The notes below the pieces were generated by a model. That model was not told the origin of the DNA and ran no database searches. It saw nothing but the letters and a program-made list of their open reading frames with translations. Positions 51,659 through 61,165 of a DNA stretch of 64,000 nt are shown piece by piece. Both the position numbers and the translations under genes were made by a program. Positions within the stretch are counted from its first letter, which is position 1. The number at the start of each line of letters is the position of its first letter. The stretch covers positions 1 through 64,000 of the forward strand of contig JAHIWP010000036.1 of assembly GCA_018816095.1 (NCBI GenBank), written 5' to 3'. This stretch comes from Gammaproteobacteria bacterium (GTDB lineage: Bacteria > Pseudomonadota > Gammaproteobacteria > Pseudomonadales > Pseudomonadaceae).

Positions 51659-51711
51659 CTGACTGCGCAGTCAGCTCTTATGGTAGACTGCGCGGCGGCG
51701 AAAAGCCGCCT
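51659..51711 (+). other. Palindrome and leader hairpin upstream of lipA
   Basis: CTGACTGCGCAGTCAG (51659-51674) is a perfect 16-bp palindrome. Ten bases on is a TATGGT/TAGACT region that could be a -10, then a GGCGGC/GCCGCC hairpin at 51694-51710. The arrangement looks like an operator-promoter-leader set for lipA, but no known binding site is recognised. Confidence 0.4.
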
Positions 51712-51746
51712 CGTCCCCCGGAGCCTCTAGCGGAGCCCAATTGCCG

Positions 51747-52799
51747 ATGTCCGATACCTCCCCGCCAAAAACCGTTGCCAGCGGCGAAAAATTTCGCACC
51801 ACTCAAGGCATCACTGCGATCAAGGACGGGCAGAAGCGCCGCGCCTCAAGCGAACCTCAGGTGTTCGAACCCAAGCCCAAGTGGCTGCGGGTCAAGGCAC
51901 CCGGTGGCAGCCGCTTCGAAGCCGTCAAACGCAACGTCAGCGAACACCGCCTGAGCACCGTGTGCCAGGAATCCCACTGCCCAAATATGGGTGAATGCTG
52001 GTCCAACGGCACCGCCACCATCATGCTGATGGGCTCGGTATGCACCCGTGCCTGCCGCTTCTGTGCAGTGGATACTGGCAACCCTAACGGCTGGCTGGAC
52101 CTGGAAGAACCACAGAACACCGCCAAGTCGGTCGAGCTGATGGCGCTGCGCTATATCGTGCTGACGTCGGTGGATCGTGACGACCTGGATGACGGTGGCG
52201 CGGCGCACTACGCCGCCAGCGTACGGGCAATCAAAGAGCGCACACCGCATGTGGTGGTGGAAGCTCTAACACCAGACTTCGATGGTGATCTACAGGCCAT
52301 TGAGCGCGTGGTGGATTCTGGCCTTGAGGTGTTCGCGCAGAACGTCGAGACGGTCAAACGCTTGACCCATGCTGTGCGCGACCCGCGCGCGGGCTACGAG
52401 AAGACCTTGCGCGTGCTTGAACACGCCAAGCGCCATCGCCCGGATGTGCTAACCAAAACCAGCCTGATGCTCGGTCTCGGCGAGACCGACGAAGAAGTCC
52501 TGCAAACCATGGACGACTTGCGCGCCATCGGTGTGGACATCCTCACCCTGGGCCAATATCTGCAACCCACGCGCAACCATTTGCCCGTGCAACGCTGGGT
52601 CAGCCCGGAAGCATTCAATGACTTCCGCGAGCTCGGCCTGAAAAAAGGTTTTATGGAAGTTGCCGCTGGCCCACTGGTGCGCTCCAGCTACCGCGCTGAC
52701 AAGGTGTTCGAGAAGAACAACCTGGGCCTGGCTGCACCGGTACCCGTGCCGGGCCAGCCACTGGACAGCAGCCTGATTCCGACCCTGAATCTGAATTAA
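51747..52799 (+). CDS. lipA: Lipoyl synthase
   Basis: LipA inserts two sulfur atoms into octanoyl groups on lipoyl domains. The 350-residue radical-SAM enzyme has the auxiliary cluster cysteines Cys73, Cys78 and Cys84 ([12 protein letters not shown]) and the radical-SAM triad Cys99, Cys103, Cys106 (CTRACRFC). The ATG at 51747 has GGAG 11 bases upstream; a TTG two codons earlier has better spacing and cannot be excluded. It is convergent with lipB. Confidence 0.97.
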   Translation: MSDTSPPKTVASGEKFRTTQGITAIKDGQKRRASSEPQVFEPKPKWLRVKAPGGSRFEAVKRNVSEHRLSTVCQESHCPNMGECWSNGTATIMLMGSVCTRACRFCAVDTGNPNGWLDLEEPQNTAKSVELMALRYIVLTSVDRDDLDDGGAAHYAASVRAIKERTPHVVVEALTPDFDGDLQAIERVVDSGLEVFAQNVETVKRLTHAVRDPRAGYEKTLRVLEHAKRHRPDVLTKTSLMLGLGETDEEVLQTMDDLRAIGVDILTLGQYLQPTRNHLPVQRWVSPEAFNDFRELGLKKGFMEVAAGPLVRSSYRADKVFEKNNLGLAAPVPVPGQPLDSSLIPTLNLN

Positions 52800-52810
52800 T
52801 CGGGCCATAA

Positions 52811-52853
52811 AAAAACGCCTGACCCTGGATTGACCTGGGTCAGGCGTTTTTTA
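52811..52853. terminator. Bidirectional terminator between lipA and lipB
   Basis: A 15-bp stem (52811-52825 with 52837-52851) encloses an 11-base loop, with A residues at one end and T residues at the other. It can end both lipA and lipB transcripts. Confidence 0.92.
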
Positions 52854-52880
52854 TTCTGCCGCTGTCTAATCTGCCGATAA

Positions 52881-53534
52881 CTAACAGTCGATTACGCCGG
52901 GCAGACTTTGCTGCTGCGCATAGTCGAGGTGTTTGCTCAGCTGTTCACGCAGCCGCGCACTGACCTCAGCAAAGACTATCGGCGACGCGGCCTGATCAGC
53001 AAGCTGAGTCATAGCCATGCCGGCATACCCGCACGGGTTGATGCGCTGGAAGGGCTGCAGATCCATGTTCACATTTAGCGCCAGGCCATGAAAGGAGCGG
53101 CCATTACGAATGCGCAGCCCCAAAGATGCGATCTTCGCCCCCTCGACATACACCCCAGGGGCGTCGGGCTTGGCATTGGCGCTGACGCCGTAGCTGGCCA
53201 GCAGTTCAATCAAGCTGCGCTCCATGCGACTAACCAGCTCACGTACACCAATGCCACTGCGGCGCACATCCAGCAGCAGATACGCCACTAACTGGCCAGG
53301 CCCGTGATAGGTCACCTGGCCACCGCGATCAACCTGCACCACCGGAATATCACCCGGAAACAGCACATGCTCAGCCTTGCCGGCCTGGCCCTGGGTAAAC
53401 ACCGGCGCATGCTCAAGCAGCCAGATTTCGTCAGGTGTATCCACGCCGCGCGTATCGGTAAAGCGCTGCATGGCGTGCCAGGTCGGCTCGTACTCAACCT
53501 GCCCCAGCTCACGAAAGCCAAGCGGCAGGCTCAT
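52881..53534 (-). CDS. lipB: Lipoyl(octanoyl) transferase
   Basis: LipB moves octanoate from acyl carrier protein to lipoyl domains, supplying the substrate for LipA. The 217-residue protein has the [13 protein letters not shown] motif and the catalytic pair Lys134 (GAKIASLGL) and Cys168 (NPCGYAG). The ATG at 53534 overlaps the ybeD stop by one base (TGATG); a GTG one codon upstream is less likely. lipA lies convergently next door. Confidence 0.97.
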   Translation of the reverse strand: MSLPLGFRELGQVEYEPTWHAMQRFTDTRGVDTPDEIWLLEHAPVFTQGQAGKAEHVLFPGDIPVVQVDRGGQVTYHGPGQLVAYLLLDVRRSGIGVRELVSRMERSLIELLASYGVSANAKPDAPGVYVEGAKIASLGLRIRNGRSFHGLALNVNMDLQPFQRINPCGYAGMAMTQLADQAASPIVFAEVSARLREQLSKHLDYAQQQSLPGVIDC

Positions 53535-53809
53535 CACAGCACCATGTGCACGATACCGGTAGCACGCAATGCACTGTTGATATCACGCAATTGGTCTTCA
53601 CCCGTGGCGATGATATGCAGCTGCACCGTGGTGTACTTGCCATTAGTGCTCTGGCGCTCGGCCAGCGAGCTGAGATCGACCGTGGCATATTTGCTGAGAA
53701 CTTCGATCACCGTGCTCTTGTAAGCAGGCCCCGTATCGCCAACCACTTTGATCGGGTAATCAGCGCAGGGAAATTCAATTATGTGCGATTTAACATCAGG
53801 TTGAGTCAT
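53534..53809 (-). CDS. ybeD: YbeD family protein (DUF493)
   Basis: The 91-residue DUF493 protein has an ACT-like fold in E. coli and unknown function; it is regularly found next to lipB. The sequence begins [21 protein letters not shown]. The ATG at 53809 is chosen by family length. The reading frame stays open for 53 more codons upstream, overlapping the end of dacC, but the extension shows no similarity I recognise. It is coupled to lipB by a one-base overlap. Confidence 0.88.
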   Translation of the reverse strand: MTQPDVKSHIIEFPCADYPIKVVGDTGPAYKSTVIEVLSKYATVDLSSLAERQSTNGKYTTVQLHIIATGEDQLRDINSALRATGIVHMVL

Positions 53810-53882
53810 GGCGGTAACGGCCTCGTAAGCCGTGGCAACAACAGCGCCCTCGCGGTTCAACAAGGGCGTGAAGGTCACGATA

Positions 53883-55058
53883 TCAGTTGAATAGCCCGAA
53901 AAAGAACAGGCTGATGCTGTCCCACAAACGGCGGAAGAAACTGCCTTCCTCGACGGCCTCCAGGGCAATCAAGTCGGCGCTGTGTACCAGCTCCTCACCC
54001 AGTTTTACCTGGACGGTGCCGATCACATCACCCTGAGCAATCGGCGCGGTGAGTTGCGGGTTGATAACCATGCCTGCTTGCAGTTTATCCAGCTGACCTT
54101 TTGGCAGGGTCAGGGTGAGGTCATCGGCCAGACCGGCTTTAACTTGGCGCGCCGAACCTTTCCACACCTGTGCCTGCGCCAGCTCTTGGCCTTTTTTGTA
54201 GAAACTGCGGGTTTCGAAGAAACGGAAACCATAGGTCAGCAGCTTCTGCGTTTCAGCGGCACGGGCAGACTCGCTGTCAGTACCGAATACCGAGGTGATC
54301 ATGCGTGCGCCATCACGCACAGCCGAGGCCACCAGGCAGTAGCCCGCCTCGTTGGTGTGACCGGTTTTCAGGCCGTCGACGGTCTTGTCGCGCCATAGCA
54401 GCAGGTTGCGGTTGCCCTGCTTGATGTTGTTCCAGAGGAACTCCTTCTGCGCATAAATGGCGTAGTGCTGCTGATCTTCATTGATGATGGCGCGCGCCAA
54501 AATCGCCATGTCATGCGCACTGGAGTAATGCTCCGGGTGTGGCAGGCCGGTGGCATTCATGAAGTGGCTGTTGCTCATGCCCAGACGCGCAGCCGCTTCG
54601 TTCATCATGTCGGCGAAAGCATCTTCGCTGCCGGCAATGTACTCGGCCAAAGCAATGCTGGCATCGTTGCCGGACTGGATGATCACCCCGTGCAGCAGGT
54701 CATCCACGGTCGCCTGGCTATTGAGCGGCAGGAACATGGTCGAACCACCCGATGCCGCACCACCGGTGCGCCAGGCGTGCTCACTGACGGGCACCAGATC
54801 CTGCTCGCCAATCTTGCCCTTGCGAATTTCCAGGGTGGCGATGTAAGCCGTCATCAGCTTGGTCAGGCTGGCTGGGGGCAGGCGCTGGTCACCGTTGTTT
54901 TCCACCAGCACCTTGCCGCTGGCAGCATCCAGCAGCACATAGGACCTGGCAGCCAACTGTGGCGCTGAGGGGATGGCTGGCTGATTGGCCCAGACTGTCG
55001 GGGCGCCGAACAGACAAAGTAATAGGAAAACACGTTGCGCAAAGCTGGTGATATTCAT
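53883..55058 (-). CDS. dacC: D-alanyl-D-alanine carboxypeptidase (PBP5/6 type)
   Basis: This low-mass penicillin-binding protein trims the terminal D-alanine from peptidoglycan stem peptides. The 391-residue protein has a signal peptide (about 1-24), SxxK at 64-67 (ASLTKLM), SGN at 129-131 and KTG in DGLKTGHTNEAG, and ends in an amphipathic anchor (FFRRLWDSISLFFFGLFN). It follows rlpA and precedes ybeD. The dacC name is the P. aeruginosa one. Confidence 0.95.
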   Translation of the reverse strand: MNITSFAQRVFLLLCLFGAPTVWANQPAIPSAPQLAARSYVLLDAASGKVLVENNGDQRLPPASLTKLMTAYIATLEIRKGKIGEQDLVPVSEHAWRTGGAASGGSTMFLPLNSQATVDDLLHGVIIQSGNDASIALAEYIAGSEDAFADMMNEAAARLGMSNSHFMNATGLPHPEHYSSAHDMAILARAIINEDQQHYAIYAQKEFLWNNIKQGNRNLLLWRDKTVDGLKTGHTNEAGYCLVASAVRDGARMITSVFGTDSESARAAETQKLLTYGFRFFETRSFYKKGQELAQAQVWKGSARQVKAGLADDLTLTLPKGQLDKLQAGMVINPQLTAPIAQGDVIGTVQVKLGEELVHSADLIALEAVEEGSFFRRLWDSISLFFFGLFN

Positions 55059-55113
55059 CCGTCTCTCTAGATTGCTGATAGTCGAACAGGCCCGGTGGGC
55101 ATACGTTAAGTCC

Positions 55114-55150
55114 CCCCGTCCAGCGACTGGCTGGCCGGGGTTGTTTGTTT
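55114..55150 (+). terminator. Plus-strand terminator-like hairpin between rlpA and dacC
   Basis: CCCC-CCAGC and GCTGG-GGGG (55114-55140) form an interrupted stem followed on the plus strand by TTGTTTGTTT. The flanking genes are on the minus strand, so it would stop antisense transcription if active. Confidence 0.35.
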
Positions 55151-55179
55151 AGTCCTGCAGAAAAACCATAAGTGCCCCG

Positions 55180-56184
55180 TCAGTCTGCTTTGACCAGGGC
55201 TGGCTCGCCAAGATTGGCCAGGCGCACAGTGTTTTGCAGCTGCTCAGCCTCGCCCTGGTTGCTCACCGGCCCCAGGCGCACGCGGTGCAATATCTGCTGG
55301 TTGCGCACCACTGAGCTGACGAACACTGGCGCAGCCACTGTTTCGCTCAGCTTCGAGCGCAGTAGCTCCGCAGCGTCCGGATTGGCGAAGGCGCCCACTT
55401 GGAGATACAGGCCAGAGGCTGCGACTGAAGCGTTTTTTTTTGCGTCAATCTGCACCGGAACGACCGCAGCGGCATGCTGCTGCGGTGGCGGCGAATACTG
55501 CTCCACAGGTTGCGCCATAGACTGCGCAACAGGCTGGGCCTTAGCCACTTGCTGCGGCGCGGCCAATACCATGGGCACTGGCTGGCCTTGCTGAGCCCAC
55601 CACTCGTGCGGATCAATGCCCTCAACCTTAACCCGCGCCGTACCGCTTTCGGCGTAACCGAGCTTCTTCGCCGCGGCAAAGGACAGGTCGATAATCCGAT
55701 CGGAATAGAACGGCCCGCGGTCATTGACCCGCAAAATGGCGCTCTTGCCGTTTTCCAGGTTGGTCACCCGTACGTAGCTGGGCAGCGGTAAGGTCTTGTG
55801 TGCGGCGGTCATGCCGTACAGGTCATAGGTTTCACCGTTGGCGGTGGCCTGACCGTGAAACTTGGTGCCATACCACGACGCCGGGCCCACGGCCTGATAA
55901 CGCCGGGCATCGGGGATCGGGTAGTACTGCTTGCCGAATACCGTGTAAGGGCTGGCTTTAACCGAGCCGTAGTGTGGCATCGGCACGGCGTCGGGAATGC
56001 GCGAGACATCAACGTCCCACCACGGCGCGCCATCTTTGTGTGGCCGGTTGAAATCATCCGGACCGGAAACCCCCGCACCTTGCTGCACCGGTGCTACCGG
56101 CTGCGGCGAACGGGTGGAGGAGCAGCTGGCTAACAGCAGCGCGAGGCTAGCGTAGGCAGCCAATTTAAAGGGTAAACGCACCAT
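55180..56184 (-). CDS. rlpA: Septal-ring lytic transglycosylase RlpA
   Basis: RlpA is an outer-membrane lipoprotein that, in P. aeruginosa, cleaves naked glycan strands lacking stem peptides at the division site. The 334-residue protein has a lipobox LLLASC (Cys21), a double-psi beta-barrel domain (about 95-195, with DRGPFYSDRIIDLSFAA) and a C-terminal SPOR domain (about 255-330). A run of nine A residues in the coding strand (55433-55441) lies just before the SPOR domain. The start overlaps the mltB stop (TGATG). Confidence 0.95.
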   Translation of the reverse strand: MVRLPFKLAAYASLALLLASCSSTRSPQPVAPVQQGAGVSGPDDFNRPHKDGAPWWDVDVSRIPDAVPMPHYGSVKASPYTVFGKQYYPIPDARRYQAVGPASWYGTKFHGQATANGETYDLYGMTAAHKTLPLPSYVRVTNLENGKSAILRVNDRGPFYSDRIIDLSFAAAKKLGYAESGTARVKVEGIDPHEWWAQQGQPVPMVLAAPQQVAKAQPVAQSMAQPVEQYSPPPQQHAAAVVPVQIDAKKNASVAASGLYLQVGAFANPDAAELLRSKLSETVAAPVFVSSVVRNQQILHRVRLGPVSNQGEAEQLQNTVRLANLGEPALVKAD

Positions 56185-57203
56185 CAATTCTGACCTCGCG
56201 CATCAACCAGCAAGTCGGCCAGCTGATTGACTGCCATGGCATACATCACACTGCGATTGTAGCGGGTGATCACAAAGAAGTTAGGCAGCCCCATCCAGTA
56301 CTCAGCACCCTCGGCACCGTCCAGACGGAAGGCGGTCACGGGCAACTCGTCAGCCAGCGGACCAGCGCTGGTCCAACCCAGCGCCCGCAACTCAGCGGCA
56401 TTCTTCACCGGATCAAGACCGACTGTCAGGCCCTGCTCGGCCTGCGCGCCCTTGACGGTAGCGGCGCTGACCACCGGCTGACCTGGCTGCCAGTGGTGAC
56501 GCTTAAAGTAGCTGGCGACGCTACCAATGGCGTCCACCGGGTTATTCCAGATATTGATATGGCCATCACCGTCAAAATCCACGGCATAGGCGCGGAAGCT
56601 GCTTGGCATAAATTGTGGCAGGCCCATGGCCCCAGCGTAGGAGCCGGTCATGCTCAGCGGCTCGACTTGCTCTTCCCGGGTCAGCAGCAGGAACTCGCGT
56701 AGCTCCTTGCGAAAGAAGGGCGCGCGCGGCGGGTAATCGAAGGCCAGAGTCGACAGCGCATCCATCACCCGCCAGCTGCCGGTATTGCCACCGTAGAAGG
56801 TTTCCACGCCAATAATGGCCACAATTATCTGTGCCGGCACGCCGTACTCGGCCTCAGCGCGAGCCAAGGTCGCCTCGTGCTGCTTCCAGAACTCAACGCC
56901 CTTGCTGATGCGCTTGTCGGTGATAAAAATCGGCCGATAGTCCTTCCACGGTTTAGCCTTTTCCGCCGGCCGCGAAATAGCGTCGAGAATCGCCTGTTTG
57001 CGCTCGACCTCGGCAAACAGCCCAACCAGCTGCTCGCCGGCAAAACCATAGTCGCGGGTCATTTCGCCGATGAATTCAGCCACCTGCGGTGACTGCTGAT
57101 AATCACCGGCCAGCACGGGCTGAGCCATCCCACACACCCCGGCCAAGGCCAGCCAAGGTGCAGTACGTACCATCCAACCACGTGCGTTGCGCATTAAATT
57201 CAT
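56184..57203 (-). CDS. mltB: Membrane-bound lytic transglycosylase B (SltB1/MltB)
   Basis: MltB cleaves peptidoglycan glycan strands. The 339-residue protein has a signal sequence (about 10-32, ending VLAG), catalytic Glu in IIGVETFYGGN, and the AGAMGLPQFMPSSF motif. It lacks the extra peptidoglycan-binding domain of the 50318 protein. The ATG at 57203 is used; an ATG three codons further on is equally possible. It lies eight bases after rodA and overlaps rlpA by one base. Confidence 0.94.
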   Translation of the reverse strand: MNLMRNARGWMVRTAPWLALAGVCGMAQPVLAGDYQQSPQVAEFIGEMTRDYGFAGEQLVGLFAEVERKQAILDAISRPAEKAKPWKDYRPIFITDKRISKGVEFWKQHEATLARAEAEYGVPAQIIVAIIGVETFYGGNTGSWRVMDALSTLAFDYPPRAPFFRKELREFLLLTREEQVEPLSMTGSYAGAMGLPQFMPSSFRAYAVDFDGDGHINIWNNPVDAIGSVASYFKRHHWQPGQPVVSAATVKGAQAEQGLTVGLDPVKNAAELRALGWTSAGPLADELPVTAFRLDGAEGAEYWMGLPNFFVITRYNRSVMYAMAVNQLADLLVDARGQN

Positions 57204-57211
57204 AATCCCAA

Positions 57212-58357
57212 TCAAGCCTGCGTCATCCACTTACGGTGAGTGTGGATCGACATCAAAATCCCAAATCCTGCGAGTAGCGTAATCAACGAAGTGCCGCCGT
57301 AACTGATAAACGGCAACGGCACCCCAACCACCGGCAACAAACCGCTGACCATACCGATATTGACGAAGACATAAACGAAGAACGTCATGGTCAGCGCACC
57401 GGCGAGAAGCTTACCGAACAGCGTCTGCGCTTGCACGGTAATCACCAGGCCGCGCGCGATCAACAGCATGTACACCAGCAGTAACAAACACACACCAACC
57501 AGGCCGAATTCCTCGGCGAGCACCGCAATAATAAAGTCAGTGTGGCTCTCCGGCAGGAAATCCAGGTGCGACTGAGTACCTTGCAGCCAGCCCTTACCCA
57601 ACACACCGCCTGAGCCGATAGCCGCCTTGGATTGGATAATGTTCCAGCCACTGCCCAGCGGATCGCTCTCCGGATTGAGAAAGGTCAGCACGCGCTGCTT
57701 CTGATACTCACGCATGACAAACAGCCACATGCCGATGGCTATTGGCACCACCGCTGCCACCGCACCAATTACCCAGCGCCACTGCAGCCCGGCGATAAAC
57801 AGCACAAAGCCGCCAGAGGCGATGATCAACAGCGAAGTACCGAGGTCAGGCTGCAGCATGATCAGCACAAACGGCACAATGATCATCGCCAGGCTGATAC
57901 AGATATGCTTTAGCCGTGGCGGCAGGCTGCGGCTGGACAGGTACCAGGCGATGGTCGCCGGCATGATGATCTTCATGAACTCCGAGGGCTGGAAGCGAAT
58001 CACCCCGGGGATATTGATCCAGCGCGTGGCGCCCATGGCGTTGTGCCCCATGACGTCCACTGCGACCAGCAAGGCGACACCGCCGACATAGGCCAGCGGC
58101 ACCCAACGCGCCATAAAGCGCGGCTCAAACTGGGCAATGATAAACATACCAACCAGGCCAATGCCGAAGGAGCTGGCCTGCTTCATCAGCATGTCAACGT
58201 TCTTGCCACTGGCGGAATACAGAATAAACAGACTGCCGGTCGCCAGAATCAGCAGCAACAACAACAAAATGCCATCGATATGCAGGCGCTGCAGCAGAGT
58301 GGCACGGCGGCGCAGCAAGTCATTGGTGGAGAGGTTCCGGTCGAAACTATTACTCAT
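57212..58357 (-). CDS. rodA: Peptidoglycan glycosyltransferase RodA
   Basis: RodA is the SEDS-family polymerase of the elongasome. The 381-residue protein has about ten transmembrane helices and the conserved family segments RWINIPGVIRFQPSEFMKI and GGVLGKGWLQGTQSHLDFLPE split along its length. Its start overlaps the pbpA stop by four bases, matching its obligatory partnership with PBP2. It is followed by mltB after eight bases. Confidence 0.97.
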   Translation of the reverse strand: MSNSFDRNLSTNDLLRRRATLLQRLHIDGILLLLLLILATGSLFILYSASGKNVDMLMKQASSFGIGLVGMFIIAQFEPRFMARWVPLAYVGGVALLVAVDVMGHNAMGATRWINIPGVIRFQPSEFMKIIMPATIAWYLSSRSLPPRLKHICISLAMIIVPFVLIMLQPDLGTSLLIIASGGFVLFIAGLQWRWVIGAVAAVVPIAIGMWLFVMREYQKQRVLTFLNPESDPLGSGWNIIQSKAAIGSGGVLGKGWLQGTQSHLDFLPESHTDFIIAVLAEEFGLVGVCLLLLVYMLLIARGLVITVQAQTLFGKLLAGALTMTFFVYVFVNIGMVSGLLPVVGVPLPFISYGGTSLITLLAGFGILMSIHTHRKWMTQA

Positions 58358-60243
58358 GGCGCGCTAACCTCAGCCGCCACAGGCGGAGCATATTCGGCTT
58401 TCAACTGACCGTTCTCATCCAGCAGCCAGGCATCAATCACCTGCTTAACCACGGGCGCCGCCACACCGGAACCTGACTCACCATTCTCCACCATTACCGA
58501 CACGGCAATCTGTGGGTTGTCCGACGGCGCAAAGGCGACGAACAACGCATGGTCACGATGACGCTCGGCGACCTTGCTGCGGTCATACTTCTCACCTTGC
58601 TTGATTGCCACCACCTGCGCCGTGCCGCTCTTACCAGCAATCCGGTAGAGCGCCGCATCGCCAACCTTGCGCGCGGTGCCACGCGGGCCGTGCATCACCT
58701 GCTCCATGCCGTGGCGGCCGTTATCCCAAAACTTCGGATCACGTAGCACGATATCCGGCAGCGGATTGGGGTCGACGGGGACGCGCCCCTGAATGGTCTT
58801 GGCCAAGTGCGGACGAATCCACTTGCCACGCGTGGCCATCAGCGTGGTGGCCTGCGCCAGTTGCAGCGGGGTGGTCTGCATATAACCCTGACCAATACCC
58901 AAGATCAGCGTCTCGCCCGGGTACCAGGCCTGGCGATAGCGCACGCGCTTCCACTCACGCGACGGCATCAAGCCAGCGGTTTCTTCAAACATGTCCAACG
59001 ACACGCGCTGGCCCAGGCCGAAACGGCTCATGTAGTCATGCAGCCGATCGATGCCCATCTTGTGCGCCAGCGAGTAGAAGTAAGTGTCGTTGGAACGCGA
59101 AATGGCCAGGTCCATATCCACCCAGCCATCGCCATTCCGGTTCCAGTTACGGTACTTGTGCTGCAAATTGGGTAACTGGTAATAACCCGGGTCGAACACC
59201 CGCGTCTGCGACGTGACCACGCCCGCATCCAGGCCAGACACCGCCACCATGGGTTTGATGGTCGAGCCCGGCGGATAAAGGCCACGCAGTACACGGTTGT
59301 ACAGCGGCCGATCAATCGAGTCGCGCAAATCGGCATAGGCTTTGAAACCGATGCCCGTCACGAAGGGGTTGGGATCGAAGCTTGGCTGACTGACCATCGC
59401 CAGCACCTCACCGGTTTGTGGCTGAATCGCCACAATCGCCCCACGGCGGCCCGCCAGGGCGGCCTCGGCGGCCTCCTGCAAGCGGATATCCAGGCTCAGC
59501 ACAATGTCCTTGCCGGGGATCGGGTCGGTGCGGTTGAGCACGCGCAGCACCCGGCCACGGGCGTTGGTCTCGACTTCCTCGTAACCCACCTCACCGTGCA
59601 ACTCGTCTTCATAGAAGCGCTCGATGCCGGTCTTGCCGATATGGTGGGTGCCGCTGTAGGACACCGGGTCGAGCTCTTTCAGTTCTTTCTCGTTAATACG
59701 CCCGACATACCCCACCGAATGGGCAAAATGCTCACCCAACGGGTAGTGCCGCACCAGCTGGGCAGAGACCTCAACGCCCGGCAAACGGAACTGGTTGACC
59801 GCGATGCGCGCGATTTGCTCTTCACTTAGCTCAAACAGCACCGGGACCGGCTCGAAAGGTCGCCGTCCCTGACGCACGCGCCGCTCGAACAGCGCACGGT
59901 CATCGGGCTCCAGTTCCAGCACATCGACAATTGCATCGAGCACCTGAAGCCAATCACCGGCACGCTCGCGGGTCAGGGTCAGGCTGAAACTGGGCCGGTT
60001 ATCGGCAATGATCACGCCGTTACGGTCATAAATCAGCCCGCGACTCGGCGGAATCGGCTGCACATGGATGCGGTTATTTTCCGCCAGGGTGGTGTGGTAC
60101 TCGAACTGCACCACTTGCAGGTAATACAGGCGCGCCAGCAACACCGAGGTCAGCAACAAAACCAGCACAGCACCGACCAGCGCCCGCTTGCGGATCAGGC
60201 GGCCGTCTTTCTCGTGGTCTTTAAGGCGGATAGGCTGCGGCAT
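58354..60243 (-). CDS. pbpA: Penicillin-binding protein 2
   Basis: PBP2 (mrdA) is the transpeptidase working with RodA in lateral wall growth. The 629-residue protein has an N-terminal anchor helix (about 20-42), a pedestal domain, and a transpeptidase domain with SxxK at 327-330 (PPGSTIKPM), SxN in SRSNDTY and KSGT in AGKSGTAQVV. It lies 27 bases after rlmH and overlaps rodA. Confidence 0.97.
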   Translation of the reverse strand: MPQPIRLKDHEKDGRLIRKRALVGAVLVLLLTSVLLARLYYLQVVQFEYHTTLAENNRIHVQPIPPSRGLIYDRNGVIIADNRPSFSLTLTRERAGDWLQVLDAIVDVLELEPDDRALFERRVRQGRRPFEPVPVLFELSEEQIARIAVNQFRLPGVEVSAQLVRHYPLGEHFAHSVGYVGRINEKELKELDPVSYSGTHHIGKTGIERFYEDELHGEVGYEEVETNARGRVLRVLNRTDPIPGKDIVLSLDIRLQEAAEAALAGRRGAIVAIQPQTGEVLAMVSQPSFDPNPFVTGIGFKAYADLRDSIDRPLYNRVLRGLYPPGSTIKPMVAVSGLDAGVVTSQTRVFDPGYYQLPNLQHKYRNWNRNGDGWVDMDLAISRSNDTYFYSLAHKMGIDRLHDYMSRFGLGQRVSLDMFEETAGLMPSREWKRVRYRQAWYPGETLILGIGQGYMQTTPLQLAQATTLMATRGKWIRPHLAKTIQGRVPVDPNPLPDIVLRDPKFWDNGRHGMEQVMHGPRGTARKVGDAALYRIAGKSGTAQVVAIKQGEKYDRSKVAERHRDHALFVAFAPSDNPQIAVSVMVENGESGSGVAAPVVKQVIDAWLLDENGQLKAEYAPPVAAEVSAP

Positions 60244-60270
60244 CGGTGGCTGCTGATTATGGGTGGAGAA

Positions 60271-60738
60271 TCATTTGTGATACGGATGGCCGGACAACAC
60301 GGTCCAGGCGCGGTACATCTGCTCGCCAATCAGAATACGCACCAAAGGATGCGGCAGGGTCAGCGGCGACAACGACCAGCGCTGCTCACTGCGCGCCTGT
60401 ACTTCGGGGGCGAGCCCTTCTGGCCCGCCGACCATCAGGTTGACGGTGCGTGAGTCCAGGCGCCACTTATCCAGCTCGACCGCCAGTTGCTCGGTACTCC
60501 AAGGTCGCCCTTCGACTTCCAGGGTGACAATCCGTTCCCCTGGCTGCACCTTGCTCAGCATGGCCTCGCCTTCCTGACGGATCATCCGCGCCACATCGGC
60601 ATTTTTGCCGCGGGTGGTCAGCGGAATTTCCACGAGTTCCAGGGACAGCTCGCTAGGCATACGCTTGGCATATTCCTGCCAACCGTCTTCCACCCAGCGC
60701 GGCATCCGCGAGCCCACCGCAATCAGCTTGATACGCAC
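60271..60738 (-). CDS. rlmH: 23S rRNA (pseudouridine1915-N3)-methyltransferase
   Basis: RlmH is a SPOUT-class enzyme methylating pseudouridine 1915 of 23S rRNA. The 155-residue protein has the SAM-binding loop [12 protein letters not shown] and the C-terminal [18 protein letters not shown] segment. It follows rsfS by 12 bases, as in most gammaproteobacteria. Confidence 0.97.
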   Translation of the reverse strand: MRIKLIAVGSRMPRWVEDGWQEYAKRMPSELSLELVEIPLTTRGKNADVARMIRQEGEAMLSKVQPGERIVTLEVEGRPWSTEQLAVELDKWRLDSRTVNLMVGGPEGLAPEVQARSEQRWSLSPLTLPHPLVRILIGEQMYRAWTVLSGHPYHK

Positions 60739-60750
60739 AGAGGTGCGACC

Positions 60751-61143
60751 TTACTGCTGATCAGCGTCAGGTTCAGCGCTGAACTGCGCACGGCTCTGCT
60801 CGGCACCCTGCCACAGACGCTCAAGGTCGTAGAACTGGCGGGCCGTTGGCAGCATCACGTGCACCACGATGTCGCCGAGGTCGAGCAATGCCCACTCGCC
60901 GGTGTCCATGCCTTCAGTACCGATCGGGCGCACGCCCTGCTCTTTTACTTTTTCCAACACGTTGTCGATCAGCGATTTAACGTGACGGCTGGAGGTGCCG
61001 CTGGCGATCAGCATGAAATCGGTGATGCTGGTTTTGCCGCGTACATCGATGGTGGTGATGTCCTGCGCTTTGATTTCTTCCAGAGCAGCGGTGGCCAGTT
61101 TGACCAGGTCTTCGCTCGGCATGATTTTTTTTGCGTTCGTCAT
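60751..61143 (-). CDS. rsfS: Ribosomal silencing factor RsfS
   Basis: RsfS binds uL14 on the 50S subunit and blocks subunit joining in starvation. The 130-residue protein has the [27 protein letters not shown] region (about 33-55) and YDLERLW near the C-terminus. The ATG at 61143 is chosen; the open frame continues 18 codons upstream into nadD. It lies 22 bases after nadD. Confidence 0.95.
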   Translation of the reverse strand: MTNAKKIMPSEDLVKLATAALEEIKAQDITTIDVRGKTSITDFMLIASGTSSRHVKSLIDNVLEKVKEQGVRPIGTEGMDTGEWALLDLGDIVVHVMLPTARQFYDLERLWQGAEQSRAQFSAEPDADQQ

Positions 61144-61165
61144 AAGTAACTCGTTTGCCTCGTGT

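Noticed and set aside
53810..53968. Extended N-terminus of ybeD overlapping dacC
   Set aside because: The open frame gives 53 extra residues without family similarity, and the ATG at 53809 gives the normal DUF493 length.
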